A program made the position numbers and the translations under genes. From the NCBI RefSeq assembly GCF_014207565.1, contig NZ_JACHGJ010000005.1:1-64000 (forward strand): a stretch of 64,000 nucleotides of DNA. The letters are read 5' to 3'. Origin of the DNA: Spirochaeta isovalerica (GTDB taxonomy: Bacteria; Spirochaetota; Spirochaetia; DSM-2461). Shown here in pieces: positions 8,976 through 15,942 of the stretch. Every line of letters starts with the position of its first letter. Positions within the stretch are counted from its first letter, which is position 1. The notes beneath the pieces are model-generated. The model did no database searches and was not told where the DNA came from. It saw nothing but the letters and a program-made list of their open reading frames with translations.

Positions 8976-9791
8976 TTACCCCAGAGCGACATCCAGCGTC
9001 ATCATTACCGCAAAGCCCAGCATGGCTCCTATAGTGGAAATATCGTTGTGGTCTTCATCCTCCTGAGAAGAGGGGACCAGCTCCTCAACAACGACATAAA
9101 TCATGGCACCGGCGGCAAAAGCCAGAGCGTAGGGCAATATGGGCCGAAAGAGAATAACAGAAGCGGCCCCCAGGACTCCTGCGACCGGTTCTACCATACC
9201 GGAAAACTGGCCGTAGACAAAACTCTTTCTCCTCGATAAGCCTTCACGTCTGAGAGGAACCGATACAGCCGCCCCTTCAGGAAAATTCTGAATCCCGATA
9301 CCGATGGCAAGAGCGACAGCTCCCGCAATGGAAGCGGAAGGAATACCGGCCGCGACAGCACCGAAAGCCACACCGACAGCCAGGCCTTCGGGGAAATTGT
9401 GTATGGTTATAGCCAGGACAAGCAGAACGCTTCTCTGCCAGCTTGATTTAACCCCTTCCTGCTCTCCTTTTTTAAAACCGGGATGTACATGGGGCAGCGT
9501 TTTATCGACAATCCAGAGGAAAGCTCCCCCGAGAAGGAAACCTACAACAGCGGGAATCCAGTCGGCCCCGGGGAATTCCGCTGACATTTCAATAGCCGGA
9601 GCCAGAAGAGACCAGTAGGAGGCGGCAATCATGACCCCTGCGGCAAAACCGAGCATACCGTTGAGCACCTTTTTGTTAATCGATTTGAAAAAGAAAACCA
9701 TCGCGGCGCCCAGGGCTGTAACGGCATAAGTAAAGAGGGTTCCAATCAAAGCCTGCATAACAGGGTGAAACTGAGATAACCATTGAATCAT
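8976..9791 (-). CDS. zupT: ZIP-family divalent metal transporter
   Basis: A 271-residue membrane protein with about eight transmembrane segments. It carries the two ZIP metal-site motifs HNFPEG (131-136, helix 4) and QNFPEG (168-173, helix 5). The loop between helices 3 and 4 is His/Lys-rich (PHVHPGFKKGEQEG), as in the family. It imports zinc and sometimes iron or manganese into the cytoplasm. The ATG at 9791 is used because GGAGG lies 8 nt before it; an in-frame ATG at 9806 has no such site. A promoter and a Fur-like palindrome lie upstream at 9818-9861, suggesting metal-dependent repression. Monocistronic. Confidence 0.9.
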   Translation of the reverse strand: MIQWLSQFHPVMQALIGTLFTYAVTALGAAMVFFFKSINKKVLNGMLGFAAGVMIAASYWSLLAPAIEMSAEFPGADWIPAVVGFLLGGAFLWIVDKTLPHVHPGFKKGEQEGVKSSWQRSVLLVLAITIHNFPEGLAVGVAFGAVAAGIPSASIAGAVALAIGIGIQNFPEGAAVSVPLRREGLSRRKSFVYGQFSGMVEPVAGVLGAASVILFRPILPYALAFAAGAMIYVVVEELVPSSQEDEDHNDISTIGAMLGFAVMMTLDVALG

Positions 9792-9817
9792 AAATGCATC
9801 CTCCATGTTGTTATTCA

Positions 9818-9861
9818 GATATTAATCAATTTTATAATGTGTGGCAATTCTTATTAAGAAT
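9818..9861 (-). promoter_or_regulatory. zupT promoter with 7-1-7 palindrome (candidate Fur/Zur-family operator)
   Basis: On the minus strand -35 TTGCCA (9847-9842), a 17-nt spacer and -10 TAATAT make a good sigma70-type promoter ahead of the ZIP gene. Touching the -35 box is ATTCTTA-T-TAAGAAT at 9847-9861, a perfect 7-1-7 palindrome. That is the geometry of Fur-superfamily sites (Fur, Zur, PerR), and it is AT-rich like them. The sequence is not the classic Fur box. Assignment to a zinc or iron regulator is inference from the gene it precedes. Confidence 0.5.
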
Positions 9862-9931
9862 AATTATCAATAGCTGGAAATGTTATTTCTTTATCCTTGA
9901 TACTCCCAGGATTCTCAACTACTTTATAAAT

Positions 9932-10705
9932 GTGAGCCACTGGTATAAATATAAAACAAAATTATCAATATTATTCATCATTTTACTGACTGTTACAGCA
10001 ATAGACCGCATTTTTGCTCAGAATGTTGACGATCTGTACCTGATGAGCGAAGAATTTCCTCCCTACAACTTTGAATTGAATGGCCGGCTTCAGGGAATTT
10101 CCATCGATCTTATGGTTCTATGCCTCGATAAGCTGGGTTCCCGGCAAACCAGACAGGACATACGCATCCTCCCCTGGGCCCGTTCCTACAAAATGTTGCT
10201 GGAAGAGGAAAAGACTGTTCTTTTCGCCATAACGCGAACACCTCAAAGGGAAAATCTGTTCAAATGGGTAGGTCCGATCTCCTCCAGTAAAAATGTCCTG
10301 TTCGCCAGAAAAAATTCGCTTATATCCCTATCATCTCCCGATGATATAAAGAAATACAGAACCGGAGCTATCCGGGATGACGCAGGAGAACAGCTTCTCC
10401 AGGATCTCTTCGGACTTGACCGGGAAGGAATTGAACTGACGAGCAGCGCCCTTTCAAGCCTTCTGCAGTTAAAAACCGGAAGGATCGATCTCTTTGCCTA
10501 TGACGAGAATGTCTTGCATTGGATAATGACGCAGGAAGGATTGAACCCCGAAGATTTCGAAAGCGTTTATGTATTGAGTGAAGGGTTTCACTATTTCGGA
10601 TTTCACAGAGATACTGATGATGAACTGATCGAACAGTTTCAGAAAGCTCTGGATGATTTGAAAGATGAAGGACTGTACGATATTGTATTGAAAAGATATC
10701 AGTAG
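9932..10705 (+). CDS. Extracellular solute-binding protein, family 3
   Basis: A periplasmic binding protein of the family that binds amino acids and similar small polar molecules. A signal peptide is present (LSILFIILLTVTAIDRIFAQ). The mature part opens with YLMSEEFPPYNFELNGRLQGISID and has the later block LPWARSYKMLLEEEKTVLFAITRTPQRENLF, typical of this family. GTG 9932 is taken as the start because it puts a short basic stretch before the signal peptide; the frame is open back to 9794 and no strong ribosome binding site marks either choice. No permease or ATPase genes are beside it, so it is an orphan receptor for a transporter or sensor elsewhere. Confidence 0.7.
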   Translation: MSHWYKYKTKLSILFIILLTVTAIDRIFAQNVDDLYLMSEEFPPYNFELNGRLQGISIDLMVLCLDKLGSRQTRQDIRILPWARSYKMLLEEEKTVLFAITRTPQRENLFKWVGPISSSKNVLFARKNSLISLSSPDDIKKYRTGAIRDDAGEQLLQDLFGLDREGIELTSSALSSLLQLKTGRIDLFAYDENVLHWIMTQEGLNPEDFESVYVLSEGFHYFGFHRDTDDELIEQFQKALDDLKDEGLYDIVLKRYQ

Positions 10706-10728
10706 CTATGTTTTTCATGCAATAAATG

Positions 10729-10797
10729 TTGACTTCTTATCTTTCTCCTGCTAACATATGACTATATTTACTTTTTTGGTCATATGATTTCAGGAGG
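10729..10797 (+). promoter_or_regulatory. tetR promoter with inverted-repeat operator CATATGAC-N16-GTCATATG
   Basis: -35 TTGACT (10729-10734), a 17-nt spacer and -10 TAACAT (10752-10757) form a near-consensus promoter. A perfect inverted repeat, CATATGAC (10755-10762) and GTCATATG (10779-10786), is separated by 16 nt and overlaps the -10 box, so a bound protein would block the promoter. The ribosome binding site AGGAGG is at 10792-10797. The same half-sites with the same 16-nt spacing recur before the ABC genes at 11421-11450, pointing to the TetR protein encoded here as the binder. Confidence 0.7.
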
Positions 10798-10802
10798 ATG
10801 AC

Positions 10803-11405
10803 TTGCCAAGAGGTTTTACCGATCAGGAAAAACAGAATATCCGTATCCGGCTGATGGAAACGGGAAGAGAAGCTTTCGGACGGTACGGGATCAAAAAAAC
10901 CAGTGTCGAAGATCTGGCAAAGAAGTCGGGAATATCCAAAGGGGCTTTCTACCAGTTTTTTTCTTCCAAGGAGGACCTTTACTTCGCCATTATCCGGCAT
11001 TATGAAACGGATCAGCACGAAAAAATGTACGATCTACTCAGTGAAAACAGCGATAATGCCAGAAAACAGCTGAAATCAGTTATTTCATCCATTATGGAAC
11101 AGGTGGACAGCGACCCCTTTATCCGGCGGCTTTTAAGCGGAGACGAATTCGATTATCTCTGGCAGAAGTTTACTCCGGAGCAGCTTCAGATCGCTATGGA
11201 TGCCGATGTGGATTTCGCATCGAAACTCGTGGATACCTGGAAAGAAAAAGGCAAGTTGAAAGTGGACGATCCTAAACTGGTTACTGGTGTTTTCCGGGCA
11301 CTATTTTTCCTCTACCTCCACAAAAAGGATATAGGAGAAGATGTTTTTCCATCCGTTGTTGACCTTCTCCTCCAGTCGTCTATTGAAAAGCTGATTGAGG
11401 AATAA
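10803..11405 (+). CDS. TetR-family transcriptional regulator
   Basis: A 200-residue repressor. The N-terminal helix-turn-helix is clear: REAFGRYGIKKTSVEDLAKKSGISKGAFYQFFSSKEDLYFAII, with GISKGAFYQFF as recognition helix (about residues 40-52). The rest is the all-helical ligand and dimer domain. Translation starts at TTG 10803, 5 nt after AGGAGG. It is followed directly by an ABC exporter operon in the same direction. Matching inverted repeats stand before both this gene and the exporter, so it probably represses itself and the exporter until an inducer binds. The inducer is unknown. Confidence 0.85.
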   Translation: MPRGFTDQEKQNIRIRLMETGREAFGRYGIKKTSVEDLAKKSGISKGAFYQFFSSKEDLYFAIIRHYETDQHEKMYDLLSENSDNARKQLKSVISSIMEQVDSDPFIRRLLSGDEFDYLWQKFTPEQLQIAMDADVDFASKLVDTWKEKGKLKVDDPKLVTGVFRALFFLYLHKKDIGEDVFPSVVDLLLQSSIEKLIEE

Positions 11406-11420
11406 GTTTTTTTACCAACC

Positions 11421-11463
11421 GTATGACCATTTAATAGATATAAGTCATATAGTTACATAGGAG
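11421..11463 (+). promoter_or_regulatory. ABC exporter operator TATGAC-N16-GTCATA and ribosome binding site
   Basis: In the gap between tetR and the ABC ATPase gene, GTATGAC (11421-11427) and GTCATAT (11444-11450) form an inverted repeat with a 16-nt spacer. Half-site and spacing match the tetR promoter operator exactly in the six core bases. A weak -35-like TTTACC lies at 11411-11416, and AT-rich -10 candidates fall inside the spacer. The ribosome binding site AGGAG follows before ATG 11470. Read as a second operator for the upstream TetR. Confidence 0.65.
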
Positions 11464-11469
11464 TTAATT

Positions 11470-12384
11470 ATGGAAGACAGTCCGGTTCTGGAAACAGAAA
11501 GTCTGACCAAATCCTACGGGAAATCCCGGGGAATCATCGATGTGAATCTATCCGTCTCCAGGGGAGAAATATTCGGCTTCATCGGACCCAACGGCGCGGG
11601 GAAGTCCACAACAATCCGGACGATTCTGGGGTTGCTTTTTCCCGATTCGGGACACGTCCGGCTATTCGGCGAGAATGCTCTTTCCTCGGGAGACTTTCTC
11701 AGGCAGCGGATCGGTTTCGTTCCATCGGAGCTGAATTACTACGACGGATTAAAAACCGGGCAACTTCTCGATTATTCCGCCCGTCTTTTCAAGGTGAAAG
11801 ATAAAAGCATTATTACCCGGTTCTGCGAAAGGCTGGACCTGGATACAAACCGGTCGATCAAAGACCTGTCTCTGGGAAACAGAAAAAAAGTAGCCATCAT
11901 TCAGGCTCTTCTACATCGGCCGGAGCTCCTTATTCTCGATGAACCGACCAGCGGTCTCGACCCTCTGATGCAGTCTCGCTTTTACGAAATACTCCGGGAA
12001 GAACAGGAACGGGGCGCCACTATTTTTTTCTCCTCCCATACTTTGTCGGAAGTGGAAAGACTTTGCAGCCGCGTGGCCATAATCAAAGAAGGGAAAATCA
12101 TAAAAAACAGCGGAATGGAGGAACTGAAACAGCTTTATTTGAAACGCTTCCGTCTTATTTTTCCGAGAGGCACGTCATTTTCCGCTGAAGAGCTGGAAAA
12201 AGCGGCACCGGGCGTTCTTCAGCTAAGCCTCAACAAGCGGGGTGCCGAAGGACTCTACAAGGGAAATGTTCGGGACCTGATGAAAAACCTCTCTCAATTG
12301 CCACTTGAAGACGCCGTCCTGGAGGATCCCGGTCTTGAGGAAATCTTTATGCATTACTACAACGGAAAGGAGGATACAGTATGA
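11470..12384 (+). CDS. ABC exporter ATP-binding protein
   Basis: A 304-residue ATPase of the drug/Na+ exporter (CcmA/NatA-like) type. Walker A is GPNGAGKST (39-47), the signature region is LSLGNRKK near 137, Walker B with the D-loop is LLILDEPTSGLDP near 155, and the switch His is in FSSHTLSEVE. About 70 C-terminal residues form the extra domain common in this class. The start has AGGAG upstream. The stop overlaps the permease start by 4 bp (ATGA), coupling the two. Together they should export a substrate, probably toxic or lipophilic, under control of the adjacent TetR; the substrate cannot be named. Confidence 0.9.
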   Translation: MEDSPVLETESLTKSYGKSRGIIDVNLSVSRGEIFGFIGPNGAGKSTTIRTILGLLFPDSGHVRLFGENALSSGDFLRQRIGFVPSELNYYDGLKTGQLLDYSARLFKVKDKSIITRFCERLDLDTNRSIKDLSLGNRKKVAIIQALLHRPELLILDEPTSGLDPLMQSRFYEILREEQERGATIFFSSHTLSEVERLCSRVAIIKEGKIIKNSGMEELKQLYLKRFRLIFPRGTSFSAEELEKAAPGVLQLSLNKRGAEGLYKGNVRDLMKNLSQLPLEDAVLEDPGLEEIFMHYYNGKEDTV

Positions 12385-13721
12385 ATCTGACAATCTATTC
12401 AATGGAAATGAAAAGGAATTTCAAATCCTTTCTCATCTGGAGCCTCTCCATTTGCGGTATACTTTTTTTCGGGATGCTCTTCTATCCGGCCATCAACGCC
12501 GATGGCCTTCTGCTCCAGATGGAAGCGCTATTTGAAAACCCCATGATGAAGGGTCTGCTGTCAGCTTTCGGAGCCGATCTGACAAGTCTGGCCAGCCTGA
12601 CAGGGTTTTATGTCACATACAACTCTATCTACAACGTCCTCCTCGCCTGTATATTCGTCTCCATTGTGGCCGCGAACCTTCTGGCAAAGGAGGAAGCGGA
12701 AAAAACAGCTGAATTTCTCTATACCAGACCGGTTTCCAGAAGGTCGATATTCATCAGCAAGACTGCTGTCCTCCTCTCATATGTAACCATACTTTCACTT
12801 CTCTACTTCCTGACAAGCCTCGTTGCCATGAACTTTGTAAAGGCGGATTCCCCTGTGACACTCTTTCTATCTCCAGAGGATAAAAAGGTTCTGATAAACG
12901 CTGTGGAAAGACACCCCGGTTCTATCTATAAAGCTTTTAATATCAACGAAGACAGTTTCGGGTCTCTATCCCTGTCTTATGCAGCAGGGCTTCTGAATGG
13001 CAACAGAGGAGAGATGGAAGAGATGGATCTCGACCCTGAGGCAATGAACAGTCTTCTGAGCGAAGCGGAAAAGGATCCGGAAGGCTTTTTTTCCGGCGTA
13101 CTGGAGAATCCCGATCCCTATATGTCCCTCTTTTCCTTCCCCCTTGAAAAGAGAGAGGAATTCCTCGAAAACGTCCGCGGAGAAATGGAGGAATACAAGT
13201 CGATGAAAGAGGACTTCTTCCGATCGCCGGAATTGTTTCTTCTCTTCTTCGAAGCCGACCCGTCTCTTTTTCTCAATCAGTTCAGTAATTCGGAGACATC
13301 AATGGATCGGGCAATTAAGCTGCTCGAACTGCCGTCAGATTTTTATTCCCATATTTTCAAAGCCTATAGTGTGAGGGTCATGTTTATACTCAGCACTTAT
13401 GTCTTCCTGCTCCTCCTTGCCATGAGTTCACTGGTCCTGCTCCTCTCTCTTCTGGTTAAAAGAGGGAAATCCGTTTTGGGGACCTCTCTGGGTATTGTAT
13501 TTTTCTTTTATTTTCTCAATTCCATATCATCAGCCGCATCGGCGATATCTCCCGCTGCAAAGATGATTGGATACATCAGCCCGTTTACCTGGATGGATAC
13601 GGATTTCAGTGTTCCCGATTACGGTATTATCTGGTGGAAAGTCGCTCTTTTTCTGGGTATAACCGCATTGTCTCTTTTTATCAGCGGCTGGATCTTCAAA
13701 AGAAAGGATATTCTGATTTAG
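12381..13721 (+). CDS. ABC-2 type permease subunit
   Basis: A 446-residue membrane partner of the preceding ATPase. Transmembrane stretches are visible near 14-36, 80-100, 128-150, 325-355, 370-390 and 415-440. Between the third and fourth lies an acidic hydrophilic region of about 170 residues, much larger than in most ABC-2 permeases, presumably outside the membrane. It uses the ABC2-membrane layout with the EEAEKTAEFLYTRPVSRRSIFISK amphipathic segment typical of NosY/NatB-like subunits. The gene ends inside the tail of the convergent GGDEF gene (4-bp overlap). No terminator is visible, so antisense transcription from either side is possible. Confidence 0.85.
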   Translation: MNLTIYSMEMKRNFKSFLIWSLSICGILFFGMLFYPAINADGLLLQMEALFENPMMKGLLSAFGADLTSLASLTGFYVTYNSIYNVLLACIFVSIVAANLLAKEEAEKTAEFLYTRPVSRRSIFISKTAVLLSYVTILSLLYFLTSLVAMNFVKADSPVTLFLSPEDKKVLINAVERHPGSIYKAFNINEDSFGSLSLSYAAGLLNGNRGEMEEMDLDPEAMNSLLSEAEKDPEGFFSGVLENPDPYMSLFSFPLEKREEFLENVRGEMEEYKSMKEDFFRSPELFLLFFEADPSLFLNQFSNSETSMDRAIKLLELPSDFYSHIFKAYSVRVMFILSTYVFLLLLAMSSLVLLLSLLVKRGKSVLGTSLGIVFFFYFLNSISSAASAISPAAKMIGYISPFTWMDTDFSVPDYGIIWWKVALFLGITALSLFISGWIFKRKDILI

Positions 13722-15238
13722 GAAACGACTCTGTTCCGTCCCTCATTCTTCGCTTTATAGAGGTTGGTATCGGCAGCCTCTATAAGCGGATTAATCTCGG
13801 CCTCCTCCGGAGACACTTCCGCGACTCCGATGCTGATGGTAATCCGCCCGGCCTTGGAAAACAGGAAATTTCCGACCTCGATACGGATCAGATCCAGGAC
13901 CTGGTGAGCCATAGACAAGTCTGTCTCAGGGAGAATCAATAAAAACTCCTCACCACCGTACCTTCCGAAAATATCTGTAGTCCGGATTTTACCCGATATA
14001 AGACTGGCCATCTCTTTCAATACAGCATCTCCGGCCAAATGGCCATGCTCATCGTTTACAGCTTTGAAATGGTCTATATCAATCATGGCGATACTGAAAG
14101 GCCCCCCGTATCGACGGAAACGTTCCAGTTCATATTTCAGTTTCTCAAGCACAATCCTTCTGGAATAGGCTCCGGTCAGCTGATCATGGATGACCAGTTC
14201 CTCCAGCTTTTTTTCTGATTTGTTGTAATAGTAGAGAAAGAACAAGAGGAGAAAAAACAACAGGGCAAAACTTATGGAGATGATAAGGAACGATTTCTGA
14301 AGATCGATAATGCTATCATCGGGGCTTCTGGTAAATATATATGCGACGATGCGTTTATCAAAATTCCTGACGGCGCGGAACGAGAGAATCAATCCCTCAC
14401 CACCGGGAAGATGAATGGTAAAGCTCTCATTGTTGCTTTTCAGCTCTTTATCAAGAATCCTTTTGATTGCGGTTTTGTCGCTCTCCTCAACAACATTTTC
14501 CAGAATACAGGATTCAGAAATTCCTTTATCGAGGAGAAAAGAACTGTCCATCTGCCAGGGAATATAATTGCTTTTCTCTTCGTCAAACACCTTTTCGTCT
14601 ATGACAGACTGGAGAATAATGAACTGGGCTTTGCCGTAAAATCGCTCCTCCAGCTTGTTGATGAGGAGAGACATGTTGAAACTGACTTCCACCGTTCCCA
14701 GATTTTCCCCTTTGTATTCAAGGGGAAAGACATTCCTGTATCCATTGAAGATCCTGCCTTCCTCAAAACCGGATAGAGGTTTTCTTGTTTGATTTACTGA
14801 TTCGACGGAATAGCGGATACCTGTCAGATCGTCACCGTAACGGGACGGCCTGTGCATTCTCAGAAAACTCAGGTTATTTTTCTCATGAAAATGGATCTGT
14901 CTGAAATTATGATTGATCAGATTTGCATAAAAAGGTTCAAGAAGTTTGTAGAGCTCTTTTCGATAGGCATCCTTTTCCGCTTCATCGTTTGCATTATAAG
15001 CATTATGGAGCAGCGTCAGAACCGGCTCTGTGTTAATCTCCGTTTCCCAGATCTGGACGGCCCACTCCGAATAGAGGCTGATAAGCGCTTCGGATTCTCT
15101 TTCCAGCTTTGTTGCGTATCGACTGTATATTTCATCAGTATCTTTTAGGTAATTGGAATAAAGTCCCAGATATACACTCAAAAGAGAAATTATGGAAACG
15201 AAGAGAATCATCAGGACATTTCTTCTGGTTCTGCGCAT
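13718..15238 (-). CDS. Membrane-bound diguanylate cyclase (GGDEF)
   Basis: A 506-residue protein with a transmembrane helix at about 8-28, a periplasmic sensor region (about 30-300), a second helix (FLIISISFALLFFLLLFFLYYY) and a C-terminal GGDEF domain. The active site is GGEEF near residue 427. An allosteric I-site RTTD stands five residues before it, so the enzyme should make cyclic di-GMP and feel product inhibition. The sensor region has no motif I recognise and could be a Cache-like fold. It is convergent with the ABC exporter. A GATAAT -10-like box lies 6 nt before the ATG, without a good -35. Confidence 0.88.
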   Translation of the reverse strand: MRRTRRNVLMILFVSIISLLSVYLGLYSNYLKDTDEIYSRYATKLERESEALISLYSEWAVQIWETEINTEPVLTLLHNAYNANDEAEKDAYRKELYKLLEPFYANLINHNFRQIHFHEKNNLSFLRMHRPSRYGDDLTGIRYSVESVNQTRKPLSGFEEGRIFNGYRNVFPLEYKGENLGTVEVSFNMSLLINKLEERFYGKAQFIILQSVIDEKVFDEEKSNYIPWQMDSSFLLDKGISESCILENVVEESDKTAIKRILDKELKSNNESFTIHLPGGEGLILSFRAVRNFDKRIVAYIFTRSPDDSIIDLQKSFLIISISFALLFFLLLFFLYYYNKSEKKLEELVIHDQLTGAYSRRIVLEKLKYELERFRRYGGPFSIAMIDIDHFKAVNDEHGHLAGDAVLKEMASLISGKIRTTDIFGRYGGEEFLLILPETDLSMAHQVLDLIRIEVGNFLFSKAGRITISIGVAEVSPEEAEINPLIEAADTNLYKAKNEGRNRVVS

Positions 15239-15269
15239 AACTCAATTATCGGTTATGATCCTTTAAAAT

Positions 15270-15494
15270 TCACCCTCCCCCTATGGGAGGGAAAAGGCCT
15301 ATGGAATCCCCCCCCTTTACAGGCGAGTCGAATGTCCCGTGAATATTATTGATAAATATGATGGTAATTTTCTCCCTGGGAATGCCCAGCCTGTCCACAA
15401 GGGAGCCGATAGACTCCCCTTCGGAGATTTCCATCTCGGGAACAGGGGGATATACAGTCCGCAATGTGGCAAAAGTCTTCACTTCAACAGTCAA
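15270..15494 (-). CDS. moaD: MoaD/ThiS-like sulfur carrier protein
   Basis: A 74-residue beta-grasp protein ending in the required Gly-Gly (tail PPIGGG). MoaD proteins carry a C-terminal thiocarboxylate that supplies the dithiolene sulfurs of molybdopterin, also the pyranopterin that binds tungsten. Start is TTG 15494 after AGAGGA. The gene is last in a three-gene unit with an aldehyde ferredoxin oxidoreductase, which uses tungstopterin. Dedicated MoaD copies next to AOR genes are well known, so this one may serve the neighbouring enzyme rather than general cofactor synthesis. The last codons form a short GC-rich inverted repeat by coincidence of coding. Confidence 0.85.
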   Translation of the reverse strand: MTVEVKTFATLRTVYPPVPEMEISEGESIGSLVDRLGIPREKITIIFINNIHGTFDSPVKGGDSIGLFPPIGGG

Positions 15495-15500
15495 AATCCT

Positions 15501-15941
15501 CTACCCCTCTGTTTCCTCTATATAAAAACCGCAGCGCAGAACATCTTCTTTATGATCGGTGAGAACTGTGTTAAATAGTTTCAGGCGGATAAAGCCTTCA
15601 GCCATAGTCTCATCTCTTCCGGAAGAGGCTTCGCTTATGGTGTTCCTCATGGCTTTTATGGGGCTGTTGCTTCTAAGCATAGCCCCCACAAGCCCGGGCA
15701 TGGCACCGGAAAGCACCAATGTATCGCCGGAGGCCAGAACCCTAGCCTCCGGCTCATCAACACAACCGTTATTGAGAATCAGAGTCTGAACCTCTTTTTC
15801 CATCTGATCCTTTGAGAGATTCAGAACTCTGAGGATGAAAGCGGTTACCGTTTCCTCTTCAAGAAAGGGAACCAGAACTCCTTTCTGCAATTCCATGGTG
15901 AGTATAAGACTGCCGCTTTCATTTTTCCCGATATATTTCAT
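15501..15941 (-). CDS. Unknown 146-aa protein between AOR and MoaD genes
   Basis: I do not recognise the family. The protein is soluble with no signal peptide, has a central hydrophobic Gly-rich stretch (GDTLVLSGAMPGLVGAML, about 87-104) and three cysteines (near 80, 137 and in the last tenth), too few to suggest a cluster. It starts 1 bp after the AOR stop and ends 6 bp before the moaD start, so the three are one transcript and probably one function. A role in tungstopterin delivery, AOR maturation or as an AOR accessory subunit is possible. This is inference from position only. Confidence 0.75.
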   Translation of the reverse strand: MKYIGKNESGSLILTMELQKGVLVPFLEEETVTAFILRVLNLSKDQMEKEVQTLILNNGCVDEPEARVLASGDTLVLSGAMPGLVGAMLRSNSPIKAMRNTISEASSGRDETMAEGFIRLKLFNTVLTDHKEDVLRCGFYIEETEG

Positions 15942-15942
15942 A

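Noticed and set aside
9794-9931. N-terminal extension of the family-3 binding protein back to ATG 9794.
   Set aside because: The extension overlaps the zupT promoter and operator and would put about 46 residues before a good signal peptide.
15273-15291. GC-rich inverted repeat CCCTCC/GGAGGG at the end of moaD as a terminator.
   Set aside because: It is produced by the codons for the PPIGGG tail, and only an AT-rich, not T-run, sequence follows.
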